Source: Forficula auricularia
Lineage: Eukaryota; Arthropoda; Insecta; Dermaptera; Forficulidae
DNA: 64,000 nucleotides
Assembly (NCBI GenBank): GCA_024734495.1
Contig: JALMQS010000187.1
Location: 3,298,616 to 3,362,615 of the forward strand
Reading direction: 5' to 3'
Part shown: positions 59,688 through 64,000 of the stretch, one piece after another
How the letters are laid out: the number at the start of each line of letters is the position of its first letter
Numbering within the stretch: the stretch's first letter is position 1
Position numbers and translations under genes: made by a program
Notes under the pieces: generated by a model
Told to the model about the DNA's origin: nothing
The model's input: the letters and a program-made list of their open reading frames with translations, nothing else
Database searches by the model: none

Positions 59688-60560
59688 TTACTTTACCATA
59701 CAGGGTATGGTCAAGTATTGTAATCGTGCATGAAAAAAGTGTTTATTTTTCGAAATATCTCAAAAATGGCTGAAACTATTTTGATTAAAAAAATTGAGCA
59801 AAACCATGGCATTTCGCTCTACAAAAAAACACCAATAAGTGAACATCGAAAAAATTATATTTTTCGAGATAATAATTGTTTTGTCAAAATGTCTGTTAGT
59901 TAGTCTGTCTGGTTGTCTGATTATCTGGTTGTTAGTCTGTGAGTTACCAAATTTTGTGGACGAGCTAGCTCAAAAACTAGAGTGAATATCAAAACCAAAT
60001 TTTACACGTAGTTTTGGTCCATTGAGATTAAGAGCTGATTAGATTTTGGTGCATATCGATCCAAAATTAAGGGGGGTGGAGGGGGGTTAAAAATTAAAAA
60101 TCTAGGTCAATTGAGCAAACTCAACCAAATTTTGTTACATAATCAATGGGCCCCCAGAAGTCCAAAAATGCAAAATCCAACCGCCCAAAATGGGAGGGGG
60201 GGTCAAAAAATGAAAATCTTGGCCATTTACCAAACTCAACCAAATTTTGTATACATAATGGCCATTTACCAAACTCAACCAAATTTTGTATACATAATCA
60301 GTGGGACCCCAGAAGTCTAAAAATGCAAAAACTAACCGTCCAAAATGGGAGGGGGGGGGTCAAAAAATGAAAATCTAGGCCCTTGTACCAAACTCAACCA
60401 AATTTTGTATACATAATCAGTGGGTCCAGAGTAATCTAAAAATGCAAAAACTCCCTCCCCTACATGATTATAAATAATTTTATTAAATATTAAATATAAG
60501 TGAGGGGCCAGGTTGTATGGTAAAGTCAAGTGGATGGCCAGGTCAGAACACGTCAGCTTA
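59688..60560 (-). mobile_element. ACTTTACCATACA family element, copy 7
   Basis: On the plus strand it begins TTTACTTTACCATACAGGG and ends GGCCA..TCAGAACACGTCAGCTTA. Three minisatellite units are present. A 37-bp piece (ACCAAACTCAACCAAATTTT and neighbours) is duplicated at 60229-60298. Confidence 0.87.
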
Positions 60561-60690
60561 TTTTGTTAAGGGAGACTGGTGTAGGTTCTTGGTGAAACAT
60601 TTTAAATAAAGTAAAGAAAATTGTTGAAATTTTTTTTAGAAACTTTAAATTTTAAATATAAAATACTAGGTAGGTTTCACATAAATAAGA

Positions 60691-60990
60691 TATATAAAAC
60701 GACTGTGAGACCTATTACAACTTACGGGGGTGAAACTCGAGCTGAAATTGAAAGAACCAAATAGTTGCTGAGAACAACAGAAATGAAAACATTAAAATCT
60801 CCAATTGGTGTCACATTGTGGGATAGGATGAGAAACAAAGATGAGAGGGACCAGTGCAATATATAGGACATAAATAAATGGACCCGAGTGCGCCGAAAAG
60901 AATGGAGCAAGCACGTCGATAGAGCCATTGAGGAACGGCTATTGAAAATAGCCAGGGATGGAAAACCAGCGGCAAGGCCCAAAATCTCGA
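60691..60990 (+). pseudogene. Non-LTR reverse transcriptase C-terminal part, outer element
   Basis: One frame from 60691 reads IYKTTVRPITTYGGETRA, then LRTTEMKTLKSPIGVTLWDR, NKWTRVRRKEWSKHVDRAIE and ERLLKIARDGKPAARPK. This matches the last part of many insect non-LTR reverse transcriptases (YKTxxRPxxxYGxET, RRxxWxxHVxR, ARDxKPxGRR). Two in-frame TAG codons (after IERTK and after DQCNI) show it is dead. It continues after the younger insertion, at 61529. Confidence 0.8.
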
Positions 60991-60994
60991 ATAC

Positions 60995-61527
60995 GTCTCT
61001 CATCTATGGAGAAAATATTCTCTTGCTACCCTGGATGCAATTCAGAAACGAGCCGTCAGGCTAATTGACGATTCTACTCTCACCGACACACTCGACTCGC
61101 TAGCTCATCGAAGAAATGTCTCTGCCCTTTCCCTTTTCTATAGATATTATCACGGCAGGTGCTCTGATGAGATAAAATCAGTAATTCCCCCATAGCATGG
61201 TTTGCGCGTAGCACGCGTTTTGCTGACTTCCAAAACTCTTTCGCGGTCAAATTAGAAAAGTGCCGGACCACTTCATTCGCCAATACGTATATCCCCATGT
61301 CTTCAAGGAACTGGAACTCTCTCCCAGCCTCCAAATTCTCCAGCACTTATAATCTTCAAACCTTCAAAACCCGAGTGCATAGACACCTACTTCTCCACCC
61401 TCTCGCTTAATCAGCTTTCCCTTCTCTTCGGTAATGCAAGGGTCTTTCGAGATCCATATGGGCTGCATCTTTAATGGCGAGCCCCTCCGATTGCATTAAA
61501 AAAAAAAAAAAAATAATAAAAAAAAAA
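60995..61527 (+). mobile_element. Truncated non-LTR retroelement with poly(A), nested
   Basis: From about 61004 it reads WRKYSLATLDAIQKRAVRLI, then LDSLAHRRNVSALSLFYRYY and HGRCSDEIKSVIPP in one frame. After a frameshift near 61190 it reads WFARSTRFADFQNSFAVKLE, NWNSLPASKFSSTYNLQTFK and TRVHRHLLLHPLA with a stop near 61410. This is the C-terminal tail of a Jockey/I-type reverse transcriptase. A short 3' UTR and A-rich tail (61497-61528) follow. The 5' part is absent, as usual for target-primed insertions. Confidence 0.85.
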
Positions 61528-61528
61528 A

Positions 61529-61650
61529 TGAGACCTAGAAGCAGACCGCCCAAGAGTTGGGAATCCTCGGCCACAGAGACCTGAGTCACTGTGAAGAAAA
61601 AACAGGCTAATAGCCTACAATAAAAGAAAAAGAAGAACAATGGCGCACGC
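61529..61650 (+). pseudogene. Continuation of the outer non-LTR element
   Basis: RPRSRPPKSWESSATET, a stop, then a Lys/Gln-rich tail (VTVKKKQANSLQ and KKKKNN) fits directly after the ARDGKPAARPK text at 60990, as in intact relatives (GRPPKRW..). The inner element therefore split this tail. Confidence 0.65.
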
Positions 61651-62559
61651 AACCACCAAAAATAAAGTACCCAATTTTAAGCTTAAAGAAATAATCTTTA
61701 CTTTTTTTTAAATATTAAAAAAATAAATAAAACTACAATTCTAACTACCTATATATTTATTTTCATTTCGATCTATATTATCAGATTTTTTAGTTTTATG
61801 TTTTACCGTGACAAATAAATTGTAATACCACTATATGAGTTATTGAATTTTATGTTATTCAAATTTTGCATAAAAATTTCCTACGTATCCCCTATGTTTT
61901 TAAGATTTGAAATATGTATAACTTTTTTCAATTTGGTTTTTGAACTTAAGATTTTTAAATGGTGAATTGATGTGAAAGCATTCCAAGAATAGTGAAAAAT
62001 ACAAATTCCGAATTAACAAATTTTCATTAAAAACTGTGATTTGCATCCTGTTAAAAATTATATTTTTTAAATTCCGTTGTAGTTGAATAACGTTGACACG
62101 TAATTGATTGAAGGGTTATCCCCTAGGGTGCCAGGGGTTAAAATTCTTTTTAGATATTAAGTTATTTTGCTATTTATTTTTCTCTTTCTGTTCTGAAAGT
62201 AAATTGTTGAAGGAACATAAAATTTGGATAGGATTTATAATTTTAATTCTTTGCCCTCGAAAAATTTCCACCTTCCCTCCTGGCACCACAAGCTGCAGCT
62301 GTACTTGTGGATAATTAATACAATATATATGTATATAAAATACAGATTATTTCTTAATTGGCTAATTTTGTTAGGGCCTCCCAATTTCCTTCCCGCTCAA
62401 GCCCATGATCGGGCGCTGGATATCTGGTATCCCTGATTAAGGAACTTTTCAACTATGTTTGAAATTTGAATTAAAAACATAATATTTAAAAATAAATCAA
62501 TTATTTCTTCATGAATAGAAAAGGTCATTGATGACTATTTCTCTATACATTTTTTTGCT
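61651..62559. other. Intergenic sequence, nothing recognised
   Basis: No known gene, and no clear inverted repeat, is seen in this stretch. Confidence 0.4.
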
Positions 62560-62696
62560 CTCAGCTGAAGGCAGCCAATTAGCATGACCAATTTTTGCCA
62601 AGCTGCATGAGTGCGAGTGAGAGGGAGAATACATGCCCCTCTCACTGCACCTTCTGCTGCTGCCAGTTGTTGCCTTTGGTTGTCAGTCAAAACAAC
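62560..62696 (+). promoter_or_regulatory. GOPC 5' untranslated region and probable promoter
   Basis: A GC-richer patch ends at the GOPC ATG. It includes AGCCAATTAGCATGACCAAT, GAGTGCGAGTGAGAGGGAG and CTTCTGCTGCTGCC. Two CCAAT boxes are visible. There is no TATA box at a convincing position. The start site cannot be fixed from the sequence. Confidence 0.4.
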
Positions 62697-62784
62697 ATGG
62701 CTGCGACGGGCATTAGTTTTCGCTGGTTAGATATTCTTGAGAAAGAATTTGATAAGGCTTTTGTGGACTTGGATATTTTACTCT
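62697..62784 (+). CDS. GOPC: GOPC/PIST homologue, exon 1
   Basis: GOPC (PIST/CAL/FIG) is a Golgi-associated adaptor with a coiled coil and one PDZ domain, involved in vesicle transport and membrane-protein sorting. The exon reads MAATGISFRWLDILEKEFDK, then AFVDLDILL, against [22 protein letters not shown] in vertebrates. The Ala-rich N-terminal extension of mammals is absent, so the protein starts close to FRWL. The ATG is the first in this frame after the GC-rich leader. The donor is CTCT|GTAAGT, after the first base of a codon, which pairs in phase with the next exon. The frame past the donor to 62798 is intron. Confidence 0.93.
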
Positions 62785-62999
62785 GTAAGTTGAAATAAAT
62801 AATTCAAATCGATATTCATTTTTTCATTTAACCTCACAAGCACATTTAAAAATAATCATATCTTTCCCACTTACTTAACCCCATCTTCAATTTTTAATAT
62901 ATTTTAATTTATTCTATAATTTTATAAATTGTATAAACATTGTCCTGTAATTGATTTCAACATTATTGTTTATTATTATTATTTTTTTTTAATTTCTAG

Positions 63000-63127
63000 C
63001 TGATTTCGATTCCGAAGAGCCTGATCTTCTTTTCAATGCCCGGCAAAAAATCTCTACCCTGAGTTCATGTTTTGCACAACTAACGCATAAGGCACAGACT
63101 ATTTTCCAGAATAATGCCAAAATTGAG
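63000..63127 (+). CDS. GOPC: GOPC/PIST homologue, exon 2 (gene continues past the window)
   Basis: It follows a 215-bp intron with acceptor AATTTCTAG. It reads SDFDSEEPDLLFNARQKIST and LSSCFAQLTHKAQTIFQNNA before the donor GAG|GTAAGA. RQK(M/I)xxLSSCFAQLxHKAQ is a diagnostic GOPC block just before the long coiled coil. Together exons 1 and 2 give the first 72 residues. The coiled coil and PDZ domain must lie to the right of the window. Confidence 0.93.
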
Positions 63128-63277
63128 GTAAGAACATGTTTATTATTATTCTGTCAGTCCACTATTCATGGGAAAAAATAATTATAATCATTTTTCATCC
63201 ATCCATCAAAGAATATAAAAACTGCAAAATGATTTTTAAAGGGTATATTTTAAGTAATTTTATTAAAATTTATTTCA

Positions 63278-63540
63278 ATTAATAAGTTATTGTAGGGAAA
63301 TAGGGACAATAGCATATGTAAGTATTTTTTATTTTATGCCAACGTTTCGTCAACTTTGTTGACTTCCTCAGGAGCTCAAACAAATTAATTTCTTTGCATA
63401 TTTGTCATTTTATAAATATGCAAAGAGATTAATTTGCTTGAACCCTGAGGAAGTCAACAAAGTTGACGAAACGTTGGCATAAAATAAAAAATGCTTGCAT
63501 GAGCTATTGTCCTTATTTCCCTACAACAACTTATTAATTT
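63278..63540. mobile_element. Penelope-type end-only foldback in GOPC intron 2
   Basis: The arms starting AATTAATAAGTTATTGTAGG (63278) and the inverse ending at 63540 are nearly complementary over about 110 bp, with a short turn near 63407. Each arm holds CTGAGGA, one A, the perfect 6-bp stem GTCAAC/GTTGAC around AAA, and GAAACGTTGGC (plus 63445-63472, minus 63371-63344). The same end text (CCAACGTTTCGTC.ACTTT) ends the full Penelope-like element at 22800-25716. It is an internal deletion derivative of a relative. Confidence 0.8.
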
Positions 63541-64000
63541 TTACTAACATGAATTAAAATTTTTCATTCAAATAAATCACATTTTTTTTCTTTTCTAAAC
63601 CTATTCGATTTTGTATTAAGAATAATAAATTTCGAATTGACAATAGATATTTTCAAATTTATAAAGATATGAAACAAAAAGTTTTGTGAGTTGATGTTAT
63701 TCGGTGGGTGGGCAGTCAAAAAAAATATATAATATTTATTTCGTGAGGCAGAAAAGCTGAAAGAATAGGGTATTTAAAAAGGTGAAATTTCACGGGGATC
63801 CGAAAAGGGCCAAGCGGAGTAGATTAAAAAACTTGGTCCTTTTTTTTAAAGAAGTGTCAACATTTTAAGCTTTAAAATTCTTTAAAATTTTTTAATCTTC
63901 TTCACATTTGTGGCCTCAGTGGAATATTCTATTAAGTAAATTTGAGCATTTTTCTATTTCTGAGTTTGAAGATTTAATACTTTTAAGTTTTTGAACCATC

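Noticed and set aside
61407..61652. Minus-strand ORF rich in Phe and Leu
   Set aside because: It is the poly(A) tail and A-rich end of a retroelement read on the opposite strand.

Overview
The window is strongly AT-rich eukaryotic DNA. Genes with spliceosomal introns, dense small foldback transposons, a GIY-YIG Penelope-like retroelement, hAT and non-LTR remnants and tRNA-derived SINEs all point to an arthropod, most likely an insect. One run of exactly 100 N (42204-42303) is a scaffold gap of unknown true length. There are no bacterial operons, rRNA genes or CRISPR arrays.

Three cellular genes are recognisable by protein sequence. A folliculin-interacting protein gene (FNIP1/2 family, + strand) is represented by its last four visible exons (42304-43308, 44999-45223, 45326-45467, 46845-47051); its 5' part is lost in or beyond the gap. 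A NUDT9-type ADP-ribose pyrophosphatase lies on the - strand (coding exon 56847-56031). The first two coding exons of a GOPC/PIST homologue (+ strand, 62697-62784 and 63000-63127) run off the right edge. The three genes are not functionally linked; they are neighbours in a repeat-rich region.

The left two thirds (1-42200) hold no recognisable cellular exon and are almost wholly mobile DNA. The best preserved element is a Penelope-like retroelement (22800-25715) with a reverse transcriptase/GIY-YIG reading frame broken by one base and inverted terminal repeats. Around it lie a repeated family with TIR ACTTTACCATACA and an internal minisatellite of about 115 bp (6 loci), a second family carrying the same minisatellite (4856-6060, 32500-34970), several long foldbacks (12165-13337, 38794-39448, 51252-51981), a defective hAT element with transposase remains (36140-37299), nested non-LTR retroelement 3' ends (60691-61650), short hAT-type MITEs with 8-bp target duplications, two SINE copies and two identical tRNA-like Pol III units.

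The most interesting signal is a small RNA-like motif that recurs at the ends of the Penelope element and in several otherwise different foldbacks: CTGANGA, one free base, a short stem-loop, then GAAAC/T. Between copies the stem shows compensatory changes. It resembles the hammerhead ribozyme core known from Penelope-like elements, but I could not find a complete third helix and cleavage site, so its activity is unproven.
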